A DNA stretch of 64,000 bases from Lepidodermella squamata (GCA_047495785.1 JBLDXI010000060.1:372001-436000); one strand, 5' to 3'; counted from the stretch's first letter, positions 45,106-55,737 are shown. Translations and numbers: made by a program. Notes: a model not told the origin generated them from the letters alone.

Positions 45106-47283
45106 ATGTCCCAGTTTGTTTTCGGAGACTTGCCTTTTCCGCTATTCTTGATGGATCCCGAAGATCGATTTGAAGAAAGCAGCGATAATTTCTCAACGAT
45201 GCAGGCAACTACGAGCGAAACGACTCGATATCACGATGCCCTTGCTGACCGAACGAATACTTGCTCGGGAAATATTTCAAGTCACTTCGCTAAAAAGAAG
45301 TGCCGACCCCGCGCTGGTAACGGAAAATTTGCTCCATATTTGCCTTTCAATGAGCGGAACCGCAAGGATCGTCATCTGCAACGCTACTGCGTTTTTTGCG
45401 GAAGCCCGAAGAGCACGAAATTCCTCAAACAGCATATCTTGCGCTACTGCCCGGAGACTGCCGGTCGTCGATCGTCCGATGAAGTCATCAAAGCTGCAAA
45501 CTATGTGCGCAAGGCTGCTATCTTTCAAGGATCCAAACATGGACTAGCCCATCGTAAAACACCATCTGCCCGAGGTGTGAAAAGGGTGAATTTTTCAACT
45601 AATTCCGAATCATGTCATCGTTCGGCGCAAATGGATTCGACAGAGATTTCACAAGGATCTTGCGTTTGCTCAAGAATCAGTACGCCGAAAAATGCCCATT
45701 CTCAAGGATTCAGCGATAATGGAACTTCGAATTCCATCTGTACTTGTTCGGAAAGCCAACGCCGTGCTCCAGTTGCGTGCTCTACACCTGCTCTTCAGAA
45801 TATGGATGCTGATGTCTCTCATCCAGTCGATTTCACATTCAACAGCTCATTTGATCAGTCCAATTGTTCGGGTGAGAACGAGTATTTCGGTGACGATGGC
45901 GCTGTCTCCTCTCGGCAGCAGAGCGAATCTAATATTTCACATGTTCAGACTTCGAATGAAGGCGTCGTATTGGACGACACTTATTTCGATGAATCGTCTG
46001 ACGAAGAGACATCAGGCGAGGCGACGTTGTCAAAGAAATTAACCCGTATCGCGCTGTCTCCAAGCCCAATTAAGAAGACGAGAAAATTGAGTAAAAAATA
46101 TGTCACCAATGATCCTCGCTTGAAGCCGGCCCTCGAGCATTATAAAGATCCAGATTTTAAAATGGAAGCAACGCAAGATGATCGCAATGCTAAAACTGTT
46201 CGATCGCGTTATTCCGGACTAACCGGCATCCTCAATTTGGCAGGCATATTCACTGTTGAGGATATGCTCAATGTTGACAAATGGTTCGATTTCGCGGCTC
46301 GTGAGGATCGATTGATTACGACAAATTTACGCGGTGGGGAAGAGCCAGTCTCGTGCCACAGTCTCTACATGAGATTCATGGCTTTAAAAGACTTCTTGCA
46401 AATGTTTCGAGACAACTTCCTTTTACCGAGACGTCTTGTTAGCGAATCGGAGCGTGAAAAAATCGATTTCATCATTACCAGATTCCTTGACCCGAGGATC
46501 AAGCAGTGCAATGCTAAACGTGGCAAGGCACAGGCTGCGCTGAAACACGAAAGAATTGATGAAAAGGTCACTATTCATCTAGCGCCACAATACGCTGAAT
46601 TCATTTCGCAGACGATCGCCGAGATGGAGAAAGCAGGCCAAATTGTGCCGTATGCCTTTCGAATTGCGAGAATTGTTGTTAAAATGAACGCCTTCAATGG
46701 CTGCCGCCCTTCGAGTCTCGCAGGCATGAAGGAGGCTGAATTCGATAAGCGATTTTCCGAGATCCCGGGCACTTGGACAGTTCATGTCCTGGAGACGAAG
46801 AACGGTAAGCGGTGCTTCCCCTACGTTACGATGGACCAGGAACTTGTGGAACTCTACGACGAATACCGCCGCAAGTTCCGGCCGAAGCCGGCTGACCCTA
46901 AAAGCGCCAAGTATTTACTGCTACGAAGTGATGGCAAGAGGTTTGATTGCTTGTCCTACTACGCAAGTATTTTGTGGGACAAATTCGTCCTAACTCTTCC
47001 ATCTACTGCCCGACCGAGTCTCGCATCATATCACTTTTCAATGCAAAGGCGCATGATGCAGACAAGTTCTCGCCACAATCAAATTCCTGGCTTGACTCCC
47101 GCCCAACAGAAACAGGTCAACCGCTACCTCCACCACACCGATGGCGTTGCCGAGCAAATCTACGAGCAATTTATTTCACCTCAGGAACATGCTGAAATTT
47201 TCTTGAAATTTAAGGAATTTCTCAGTTCTCAGAAAAAACCCAAACAATCGCCAAGAAAAATGCCTAGATCAAAGAAACCTTGA
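45106..47283 (+). CDS. Zinc-finger tyrosine recombinase
   Basis: An uninterrupted 725-codon frame whose ATG is 7 bases after an acceptor (GATTTTAG). Residues 95-115 form a C-x2-C-x11-H-x4-C finger. Residues 160-340 are Ser-rich and probably disordered. From about 485 the pattern is that of a tyrosine recombinase: helix plus R534 in NGCRPSSL, a K-N-G-K-R beta-hairpin, H643 with R648/R649 (SYHFSMQRR), H676/H677 in YLHHTDGVAEQIY, and Y686 as the likely nucleophile. Such enzymes cut and rejoin DNA through a 3'-phosphotyrosine. No reverse transcriptase of the DIRS/Ngaro kind is attached. It ends the plus-strand cluster beginning at 43257. Intact length suggests recent activity or selection. Confidence 0.7.
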   Translation: MSQFVFGDLPFPLFLMDPEDRFEESSDNFSTMQATTSETTRYHDALADRTNTCSGNISSHFAKKKCRPRAGNGKFAPYLPFNERNRKDRHLQRYCVFCGSPKSTKFLKQHILRYCPETAGRRSSDEVIKAANYVRKAAIFQGSKHGLAHRKTPSARGVKRVNFSTNSESCHRSAQMDSTEISQGSCVCSRISTPKNAHSQGFSDNGTSNSICTCSESQRRAPVACSTPALQNMDADVSHPVDFTFNSSFDQSNCSGENEYFGDDGAVSSRQQSESNISHVQTSNEGVVLDDTYFDESSDEETSGEATLSKKLTRIALSPSPIKKTRKLSKKYVTNDPRLKPALEHYKDPDFKMEATQDDRNAKTVRSRYSGLTGILNLAGIFTVEDMLNVDKWFDFAAREDRLITTNLRGGEEPVSCHSLYMRFMALKDFLQMFRDNFLLPRRLVSESEREKIDFIITRFLDPRIKQCNAKRGKAQAALKHERIDEKVTIHLAPQYAEFISQTIAEMEKAGQIVPYAFRIARIVVKMNAFNGCRPSSLAGMKEAEFDKRFSEIPGTWTVHVLETKNGKRCFPYVTMDQELVELYDEYRRKFRPKPADPKSAKYLLLRSDGKRFDCLSYYASILWDKFVLTLPSTARPSLASYHFSMQRRMMQTSSRHNQIPGLTPAQQKQVNRYLHHTDGVAEQIYEQFISPQEHAEIFLKFKEFLSSQKKPKQSPRKMPRSKKP

Positions 47284-47474
47284 ATTAGCTTCGTTAATAT
47301 TTTCGAATTCCTCGTGAAAGCTCTTATTCAATGCTTTTTGCATGTAAATGATTGCCTATTGCCAGTTCTTGTAAATTGTTTGTAAATTTCTATTACTCAT
47401 TCGAACTTATTGTTGACGTCATGGAAACATCCGCACGGATCCGCAATATTTATTACTTAATTCATTTTTTTTTA

Positions 47475-47640
47475 TAATTTATTGGTTCTTAATCATTCGT
47501 GCAATATCAGAATAAAGACGACGTGGTTTTAAATAAGTCTTTTTCATGTATCCGGTGATTTTGTCGGGGAGAAATGTTCCGGCTGTAACAAAGACAGCGT
47601 CACCTAGCTGACGGAATTTCACGAATATTGTGCTAAGCTA
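47475..47640 (-). pseudogene. Coding-like fragment of unknown origin
   Basis: In one minus-strand frame about 50 residues read like protein (containing FRQLGDAVFVTAGTF and KTYLKPRRLYSDIARM), then stop. It follows the broken gypsy integrase but does not look like an integrase core. It may be part of a different element or the C-terminus of the polyprotein after a frameshift. Confidence 0.25.
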
Positions 47641-49772
47641 GAGCCTCGGATAGAATAATCAGAATGCCTTGCAAATTTCGCTGAGTTCGCTGAGTTATCA
47701 AAACCTTGCCGATTTATCAAAATGGTGTCGAGTGAGTTATATATTGATAACTTATCCAGAGGAACCAAGGTTTTGCCTGGTTTAAGTTTGATCATGGCGC
47801 ATTTGAGGCAAGAAGTGCACCAACTCATGATGTCTACTCCCATGCCTGGCCAGAAGAATTTTGCTTGGATACTAGCGAGGGTTTTACCTGCTCCTAGATG
47901 TCCAGCTGCTGGGATCGAGTGGAATAGGTGGAAAATTTCCCCTCTTCGCTTTCTCGGTAATACGATCAAATCTGTATCGTTTTTCATATCGCGGAGAACA
48001 CAAACACCAAAGTGAGAGGAACTTGTTGATTCTGGGGCTCTTCCACTTCGTGAGTGGTTTGCCGGAGCGATTTATTACTGCTTCGCAAATTTTTCCGATT
48101 TCGGGATCGTCGAGCTGCTCTTTGGCAAGCGCGTCCATTTCCCAAGCTAAGGCATCAGTGAATTTGATCGCGTTGATCAGTTCTTGTTCTGGACTAATTC
48201 TGGAAAGTGCATCGGCGATCACTTGGGTTTCGCCCGGCGCATACTCGATATCGAAATCAAACTCATTAAGCCAAAGTATCCATCTGTGGACTTTCGGAGA
48301 AGGCTTTTTGCAAGTTTTTAACCAAGTTATTGGCTTATGATCTGTGATCATGGTGAATTTTACACCTTTTAAGTAATCGCTGAATGTCTGGGTTGCCCAG
48401 TATAGGGCGTATGCTTCGCGTTCTGTTGTGATCCATTTCTGCTCAGCTTTTGTGAGGGGCTTACTAGCATAGGCCACTGGCCTTTCGCCTTCGCCTGAGT
48501 CTTGCATCAGGGTGGCGCCCACACTAAAACTAGAGGCATCGGCGTAAACACGGAATGGCAGTTCATAATTTGGAAGTGCTAGTACAGGTGCTTCTTTCAA
48601 AGCTGCCTTGAGCTTCCAGAACGCGGTTTGACATTTCGAATCCCACATGAAGGGAACGAGATCGCTCGTCATTTCTGACAATGGCTTAGCAATTTCTGCA
48701 TAATGTTGTATGAATTTACGGAGATGACCTGTCATTCCGAGGAATCTGCGTAACTCTTTTCGAGTCTTTGGCGCTGGGTAATCATCGATTCCTTGTGTCC
48801 GCTTGGGATTTATTTCAACTCCCCACCGGTGAATTATCTGACCGAGAAAAGGGATGGAAGTTTCAGCGATGATGAGTTTTTCCTCCTTCATTGTTAAGCC
48901 AGTTTTGGCGAGTTTTGACATGACGGTGTCGACGATGTCGAGATGTTCATCAACGGATCCTTTGTTATGCACAATAATATCGTCAACGAAAACTGTACAT
49001 TTCTCATCCGCAATTTCCTCACGCAAAATTTGGTCCATGACACTTTGAAAAATTTCGCTTGAGTTATTCATGCCAAATGGCAAAGCACATAGCTGATATT
49101 TCCCCCACGGTGTCTCAAACGCAAGTATGCCACGTGAGTCCGGGTGAATGGGAATTTGGAGAAATGCATCTTTCAGATCGATTTTTGTGAAATATGTACA
49201 CTGACCCAAACGTTCGAAATAGTCAGCTGCCGTTGGCAAGGGATACCTGAATCTTTTGATATTCTTGTTTTGCCGTTTGAGGTCGAGGCATACTCGAGTT
49301 GTGCCGTCCTCATTCATGACGAAATGAGGTGGCGAGTTGTGTCTGCTCAGACCTGGTTCAGGCTCGGCTTTGCCGTTATCAATCCACCGGTCAAGGGTCT
49401 CTTTGAGAATACGCTTCTGCTGAGGATTCATTTTTCTGGGAGGCTCAAAGCTTATGAGTTTCGGATCGATTAATTCAATTCTGTATCCGAATTTTTCCGC
49501 CATACCAATCCTGTCATTCTTGCCAGAGACATAATTTTGGTATTTTTCTTTCAGGGCAAGGATCCTTGGATCATCCCGTGCGATGGCTGGAAATTTTTCG
49601 AGACTGGCCTTCAGTTGGGCTTGAAATTCTTCAGGCGCCAACGTTTTGGCGGAAAAGGGCTTTTCAAGCGCAGTGAGCTCATCTCTGTCCTCGTTTTCTG
49701 AGGATGATTCAGAGATTTTACGCTCTTTAGGCTTCCGGGTTCGTTTCTGCTTCGGCTGATGATCGTCCGCAC
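47619..49772 (-). pseudogene. Ty3/gypsy pol: reverse transcriptase, RNase H, partial integrase
   Basis: The frame reads leftward from the left edge of a MITE. It encodes a gypsy reverse transcriptase (LKDAFLQIPI, LPFGMNNS, active-site box FVDD in place of YVDD), RNase H (RVYADASSFSVGATL and following), and the start of integrase with an H...H-x-C-x2-C zinc finger (AAGHLGAGK...SWCTSCLKC). A single-base frameshift lies near 48010, before the integrase. The D,D-35-E integrase core is absent: the sequence degenerates about 47.7 kb. The gene is therefore dead. Before the MITE inserted, the frame began at an ATG at 51087-51089. Confidence 0.85.
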
Positions 49773-49774
49773 TA

Positions 49775-51061
49775 GTAAAAATAAGTTATTAGCTAGCAGG
49801 GCTAGCTAGTCGCTAGCTAGCTCACTGTTTCAGCACTATGTATAAGGTGGGATATCTAGCGCGCAATGAAAAGTTGCTAGCTAACGGATCAAGTTGCTAA
49901 ATAGCGCAACGCTTAGACGCGAATATTGACAAGCTGCTATAGAGAGCTACCTAGCAGGTTATTTCGTAATCTAGCTGCTAGCTAGCATATGATCGTGCCT
50001 CGATGCGCTATCTAGCAGGACCTGAAATTCAAATACTTCCCGCCAACCGCCATTTTGGATTTTCACCTGCTAGCTAGCCCAAAAATTCAAATTTTTAAGC
50101 TAGCTAGCCCAAATATTTGAATTTTCAAGCTAGCTAGCGCACATCTCTCGCACAACAGAACTTGAATGCCTTGACATTGTTACATTTTCTCATTTCAAGT
50201 CAACTTAAACTTAGAGCATCAGAACTCCGGCTAGGTATTGCGGTTACTTTCTCTGTTTTCCCGCCCGTTTTCATACGAAGTAATGTATCGATATTTGTAT
50301 TTTTTAGATCATAGCTACGATAAAAGTTTACCATCAAACGCGACGCGGCCAGCAGCCAAGGATCGCTCTATGAACTGGTTTTTACATCGCTTTTATCTTT
50401 TATTTCAGTAACAAAGTAAGTAACAGTTATTTGATAATTGCTGAAATCTAATTTTCTTGCCTGTTTTTAGTTCTTGCAACAAGCTGTTTGATCCTATGCA
50501 ATATCAATAGATGCGCTGTACTAGCCGCGGTGGCTGTTCAAATTCTAATACTGCTGCCTAACTGCTCTCGTCGACTATCGTTATCTTCGGCCATTTAGTA
50601 TTTTTGTTATTGCTTCTATGTCATGTTAACGATCGTTCTCGAGTGCTATGTTATGCTTCTGAAATTACCAAGTTGTTATTTTGCGCTAATGACAAATGAA
50701 TACATGCTATCTAATAAAAAAGAAGGTTCAAAAATTGACTTGACTGTAATTAACTTAAATTACGAGAAAACCAGGAAGGAGAGGATAGCGGGGTGGCTAG
50801 CTAGCCATGAAAGTTATAAAACTAGCCAGTCCTGCCCTATTTAGCACCCAGTGCTATATAGTGGGATGGCTAATATAGCAGCCTGCTAGGCAACGCAACT
50901 GCTACATAGCGCGCCTTGTTACTATTATCTAGCAACTTTCTACATAGAACATCGTGCGCTAGTTAGGGGGGCACCAGGCTTATATATAACGGGTTACTAG
51001 CTAGCAAGTGAAGTTTCTAGCTAGCGCAAGACGCTAAAACTAACTAGCAGCTTATTTTTAC
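49775..51061. mobile_element. TA-flanked MITE inserted in gypsy pol
   Basis: The ends GTAAAAATAAG and CTTATTTTTAC are perfect inverted repeats and each is bounded by TA (49773-49774 and 51062-51063). The 1,287-bp body is full of GCTAGCTA motifs near both ends and has no transposase. Removing the element plus one TA joins the pol start (MTRFRERRN...) to the rest of pol in frame, which shows the exact original insertion site. A Tc1/mariner-type element by its TA target. Confidence 0.9.
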
Positions 51062-51108
51062 TATTGCGCCGTTCCCGGAACCTTGTCATCACTGTGTGAA
51101 TTTAGAAT

Positions 51109-51702
51109 TTAGAATTTGTTCGAGGTGTCAATTGAGTCATTGTGACTTTGCTTCGGTTGTTTCTCTACGTTGTCTGCAGGTTCAGGGGCAGTCAAAGCAG
51201 TCATGACCGTGTCTTTGTTGCCTAGGAGTGGGAATTCTCCGAAAATTGTGTTCAAAGTGTCGGTGACTAGGTCAATCTTGGAATGAACTCGTCGCAAAAA
51301 GTCCAAACCAAGAATAATTCCTACACCGGTGCCTTGGCAAACTGCGAATTGGTTTGTGAATTTTTTATTATTTATGGACAAATTTATTTGTATTTGACCT
51401 AGGAGTGGCAAGGTGCGACCGTCTACACCCGTTGCGACGCTACTACCTGGTTGCTGCCAAACTTGGGCTTGCTTTTGCAATAAATTCACGACTTGTTGCG
51501 ATACAACTGAGATCGTGGCTCCTGTGTCTACCAGAGCTTGGAATACCAAGTTGTGCGTACTAATATTGATTAGGCACGGTTTCCGGCGCGTGTGGTGAAT
51601 ACCATTAAGAGAATCGACACAAGAAATATGATAAGAGGCATTTGAGAAAATTAATTTTTTATTCGAGGATTCACATGGATTTGATTTTTTAAGAGTTTTC
51701 AT
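51109..51702 (-). CDS. Gypsy retrotransposon protease region
   Basis: 197 codons. The aspartic protease active site ALVDTGATISVVS is at about residues 56-68, followed by a hydrophobic strand (GIILGLDFL) that matches the second conserved protease block. It lies between gag and pol of the minus-strand gypsy element and ends shortly before the pol start, in a different frame. The protease would dimerise and cut the gag and pol proteins inside the particle. The frame is intact. Confidence 0.8.
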   Translation of the reverse strand: MKTLKKSNPCESSNKKLIFSNASYHISCVDSLNGIHHTRRKPCLINISTHNLVFQALVDTGATISVVSQQVVNLLQKQAQVWQQPGSSVATGVDGRTLPLLGQIQINLSINNKKFTNQFAVCQGTGVGIILGLDFLRRVHSKIDLVTDTLNTIFGEFPLLGNKDTVMTALTAPEPADNVEKQPKQSHNDSIDTSNKF

Positions 51703-51770
51703 AAACCTCAGTTTCTTCTTCAGCTTCCTTCTCTTCTCGGCCCTCGGCGGCGGTCGACGCGTCGGACCGA

Positions 51771-53178
51771 CTAATTTAAAAAGGAGGCGTCGTACCCTTC
51801 ACGAACACAACCTTTCTCAAAGTCGCGACGGAGGTCCAGGCAGGCCGGGGCCAGATGATTGGCTCGGCCGCAGTAGGAGCAGTTCTGTGCGTGTTTGCAG
51901 TCCACTGATCGGTGCCCCTGTTGACACCACAAGCACCGGAGCGTAGTGCGCTGGCGCTTGTTGTTGTTGGCAGCGCTGGCGTTGGCGTTGCTGCTGTTCG
52001 TGTTGTTGTAGTAGCCGGCATGATGGCCGTTGCCGTTGTTGCCATTGTTGTTGCGGTCGGGGAACCCGGCGCCGCTGGCGCAACTAGTGGCTGACTCTTG
52101 ATGCGGATGCCGGCCGGAGGCGTTCGTAGCTCGGTCGCGGAGCTGTCGCTCGATGTTGGTGATCCGGGCGGCGATGCCGTCAAACGCCTTTTCCATAGCG
52201 GACTTGGCCGTCTTCACTTCTGAAATAGGGCAAACAATGTTTTTAATTTTGCTTGATTCCCTATAAGCTGACAATGCCAAAGCTACCGTACAGTCGAATG
52301 TGGACTTTGTAGCTGTTGTGAGGGCTAGGCGGACTTTGTCGTCGGCCAGGCCTTCATGGAAAGTATTTATCAGGGTATCAACTTCCACGCCGAGGCGCGC
52401 TGCAAGTAGGCGAAGGGCCGAAGCATATGCTTCGATCGACTCGCCTGCTTGCTGCGTCATGGTGTACAGGTCCTTCATGGAGGAAGAAGAGCTTTTTGGT
52501 TCGGGGAAAATTTTGCCGAATTCAGTAATTGTCTGTGCGAAAGTTCACATTCTTATGTTTGATTTCCTTGAAAATTTCTTCCGCATTGGTGTCCAATTTG
52601 GAGTAAAAGTAATCCTCAATGTTTGTGGGTGGTATTTGTAATAATTTGACGCTAGTCGTGAAACGGCGATAAAATGGTGGGAAAGGGGTCCCTGCCAAAT
52701 AAATATCATTACCTTGGATCACAGCGCCGAGGGCTACTGCGATATTCGGCACGGGCGCTTGTGGCGCTGGTGGTGGCGCTGGTGCTGAACGGGCTGCCGC
52801 TTGGGCCGCTTGGCCGTGCACCAAGTGCTGTAACGCTTGGCTGATGCTGGCGAGCGTAGTTTCCACTTGGCTCGCACCTGGGTTGAGCTGTTGCTGCGGC
52901 TGTTGTTGGAGCTGGTGCAACTGGCGTTGAAGCTGATCGATGTGAAGCTGCTGCAAACGCGCTTGCCATTCCGAAGGCGCATGGCCTTGCGGCTGGCTGT
53001 GGTCTGGCAGCTGGGCTTGACCTTGGCTTTGGCCGATGGTGTTTCGGTGGAGGTGAGGCCACAACAAATTTTGCTGCGGTTGCTCTTGATGCTCTTGATT
53101 CTGACTTTGTTGTGGGCCTTGGCCGGCGGGCTGAGCCGTTGGCTCTTCGACGCCCTCCCCACGCTCCTCATCGGACAT
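51771..53178 (-). pseudogene. Gypsy gag with one frameshift, two CCHC knuckles
   Basis: Two frames together make gag. The upstream part (53178-52522) starts MSDEERGEG, is Gln/Pro-rich, and ends with the beginning of the capsid domain. A one-base shift near 52535 leads into the second part (52478-51771 and upstream), which has the capsid segment TMTQQAGESIEAYASALRLL and two zinc knuckles, CLWCQQGHRSVDC and CSYCGRANHLAPAC. The frameshift breaks gag, unless it is a programmed site; no heptamer stands out. Gag coats the RNA genome and forms the particle. Confidence 0.85.
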
Positions 53179-53280
53179 GGGGACCTCAACATTTAGATTT
53201 TCGTTGTTCTACATGATTTGAAAGAGGTAAATTTTACTAGAAATGAGAAAAAGGATTATAGGAAAAGTAAACGGTAGTTA

Positions 53281-53293
53281 CCGGTGCCACCAA
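53281..53293 (-). promoter_or_regulatory. Putative primer-binding site
   Basis: On the minus strand, TGGTGGCACCGG begins one base after the LTR end. It starts with TGG, as expected for the complement of a tRNA 3' CCA. The tRNA species was not identified. Confidence 0.55.
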
Positions 53294-53479
53294 TGTAAAG
53301 TTGAAGTCAGTGATAATTTCAACCCAAAAAAACGAGAGCGTTTATTAAATATCATTTCCATCTTTTATAGGCTATTTTATCATTATTACATAATTTCACG
53401 TGTCAGCGAAACGCGTGACACGAAGCGGAACGAAACGTGCGGTAGGTCGCGTGAAACGGAAAGGGCGACCAACCCTACA
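53294..53479 (-). mobile_element. Right (5') LTR of the gypsy element
   Basis: 186 bp from TG to CA, followed by CTAC. On the minus strand it contains TATAAAA (near 53366-53372) and AATAAA about 25 bases later, so it can start and end transcripts. Only its inner 75 bp match the left LTR-like copy. Confidence 0.7.
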
Positions 53480-53868
53480 CTACTACCAGCACTCAGTCAA
53501 CAGAAGACCCACCTGCAGCAACAAAGACTCCATCCCCGGTACCAGTGCCGCTAGCTACCAGCCATCACTAACAGCGTTGAACCCGAAAATGACTCAGTCA
53601 TAACGATAGCCGATGTTGACGCTTCAGCCGCACCTCGCGCTATGAAAAAAAGATTTGCTGCCAAATTTACGGCAAGGGCCTGATCGAAATCGAAAGCCGT
53701 TCTGGCGGCGCTTGGGTAACTGTTCTGTGCGACAACTCGAATATGGTAACGTTACCAAAAGGAATACAAAATTTTGACTTTTTTCAAACACTTGCTATTT
53801 CCTGACTATGAGGTTCATAGCAATGACCATGAGGGCCATGATGTTATTTTGACGAGCAACAATCCGAA
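53480..53868 (+). other. Flank with coding-like patches
   Basis: Between the LTR and the LINE there are two short protein-like patches in different frames (around 53575-53680 and 53670-53800, the latter reading KGLIEIESRSGG). They may be remains of the gene or repeat into which the LTR element inserted. No family is recognised. Confidence 0.25.
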
Positions 53869-53877
53869 CAATCCGAA

Positions 53878-54727
53878 TAGTGGTTAAAAACGTAGAAACG
53901 GACAAACCGCCCGAAAATCCTGATGATTCCCAGTTAAAAATAAACGGGGAGAGTCTAGAAAGAATAAATACCTTCAAATATCTAGGAAGCATAATTAGCT
54001 CTGACGGTACTTGCACTCTGGAAATAGAAGAAAGAATGCAAAAGGCCGGGTCTGGTTTCGGGGCATTAAACAAATCCATAAATAATAAATCGCAAGTCAG
54101 TATCCCTGCAAAAATGAAGGTTAAGCGAGCTGTAATGACTCCGACACTCCTCTACGCTTCTGAAAGTTGGAATGCAACCGCAGCTCACCAACTGAGGCTG
54201 GATGTTGTGCAGATGAGGTGGCTTAGGGCTATAGCCAACGTCACAATTATGGATAAAATCAGAAATGATGACATAAGAAAAATCTGTGAAGGTATAGAAC
54301 CTATCTCAGCTCAAATAGAACATAACCGACTACGTTTCTTAGGGCACATTCTTAGAATGAATGACGATAACCTAGTCAAGCAAGCATACTTATGGACCCC
54401 ACCCAAGGGCTGGCATAGGAAGTTAGGCAGGCCCAGGGTAGGATGGGATTATTGTAACACTCAAAGCTTATTGCAAGCAACAAATCTTGAAAATTACAAA
54501 AATTTCGTAAGCGTCTACAATGAAAAATGTCTAAATTGGGACAAAATTGAGGAGACAGCTTGTGATCGGTCTAACTGGAGGGCCTTCATTCGCGAACTTC
54601 TGGCCTTCAGGTCGCGGGGAACGGAATCTACTTGACTTCTCGCTCTCGCCGTCGTTAAAACTTTATTGTATGCCTCACCAACGCAAAACGACGATAAATA
54701 AAAACCAAATGATGATGATGATGATGA
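53878..54727 (+). mobile_element. 5'-truncated LINE with target duplications
   Basis: The frame 53880-54635 encodes the end of a non-LTR reverse transcriptase and C-terminal region: FKYLGSIISSDG, then NRLRFLGHILRMNDD, KLGRPRVGWDY and DRSNWRAFI. The 3' end is a (GAT)n run, as in RTE-like elements. CAATCCGAA lies directly before (53869-53877) and after (54728-54736). The endonuclease and most of the polymerase are missing, so it is a dead-on-arrival copy, although the remaining frame is open and therefore young. Confidence 0.85.
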
Positions 54728-54736
54728 CAATCCGAA

Positions 54737-55415
54737 CTCGCAAAATCGCATCATAATCAGTAAGATTGAACAATAACGATTTTCTGTCGCCATATTCGGA
54801 TTCAGCATAATGAAATTAGGTAGTGTACCCAAAAACTCAGCAAGATTCGCTTTCACTAGCATTCGGCATTAGATTGAGAGTTTGGCAAGGACTATTATAT
54901 GTTATTAATTTCAGCCATTTCATTTAGATGTGTATTTTGTTATCTGATTTTTTTAATAGTTCCGTCTTGTTAAAATACTCAGATGTATAAACGTACCAAA
55001 CCGGAACCCAACATGATTAAATGTGAGCGAGTATGCAGTTTCGGTTCAGAAAGGAAGCTTTTATAGGGCAACAGCCAGAGGTTTTCAATTTTTCCTTTTT
55101 TCAACTTTCAGCAACGGCTCGATAACGGTGAGGAATTAGCTCATGAAGTTTTGTGAGCTTACATATATTGGTTTGGAGTTTGGACTGTTTGAGGTCAAAA
55201 TGTGAGCCCGGGGAACCTTATGGTTAAGGAACAGCAAGCTTTCGAAAAAAGTCGACATTTATATGCATATTTAGGTAACCTTACCCTAAGTTGCCCGGGA
55301 AAGCGAAAACACACGACAAACGTGCTAACTACAAGTTAGCAGTTCAGGTCAATATTTCCGTATCTTTGTATTTTTCAATTTTTTCGGAGCGGTTTTTCAA
55401 AATTTCTATTCATTT
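54737..55415. other. Gene-free stretch before piggyBac
   Basis: No gene, RNA or transposon end recognised in this interval. Confidence 0.5.
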
Positions 55416-55737
55416 TTAACCCTTTAGCTACCAGGCAACTACGTGTTTGACCGAATGTGTATACACGTTACAGTTTTTTCAGCGAAAAATGTGTTTACAC
55501 GTATCATTTGGCTATATCATACGGGTTTACACGTAATGTGCGAATGAAAATTATGATCAATTTCAAAACTGCTATTTTTCGTGAAAACCCCGCGTTAACA
55601 CGTGAAATTTGGAGACTGTTTTACACGTATGAGTAAACACGCGATGGATTTGTGTTAACACGGGCTGTTTCTTTTTTATTTGAACGCGCTTTTTTTCATC
55701 TCAAAAATGTAAAAAAAGCTATATAAAAACGAAATTT

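Noticed and set aside
45170-47195. Extra frames overlapping the recombinase
   Set aside because: They are shadows of one long, motif-bearing frame.
45106-47283. A DIRS or Ngaro retrotransposon
   Set aside because: Those carry a reverse transcriptase with the recombinase in the same orientation. The only reverse transcriptase nearby is gypsy-type on the opposite strand with its own gag, protease and LTR.
33496-47283. Helicase gene and recombinase cluster as one large element
   Set aside because: They share strand and lie 3 kb apart, but a SINE and an LTR end with a matching CTAC flank lie between them. Kept as a possibility only, not as a call.
53480-53500. ACTACCAGCA on both flanks of the LTR element as a longer target duplication
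   Set aside because: The matching strings sit at different distances from the LTR ends (several bases off on the left), so only the adjacent CTAC is consistent with a duplication.
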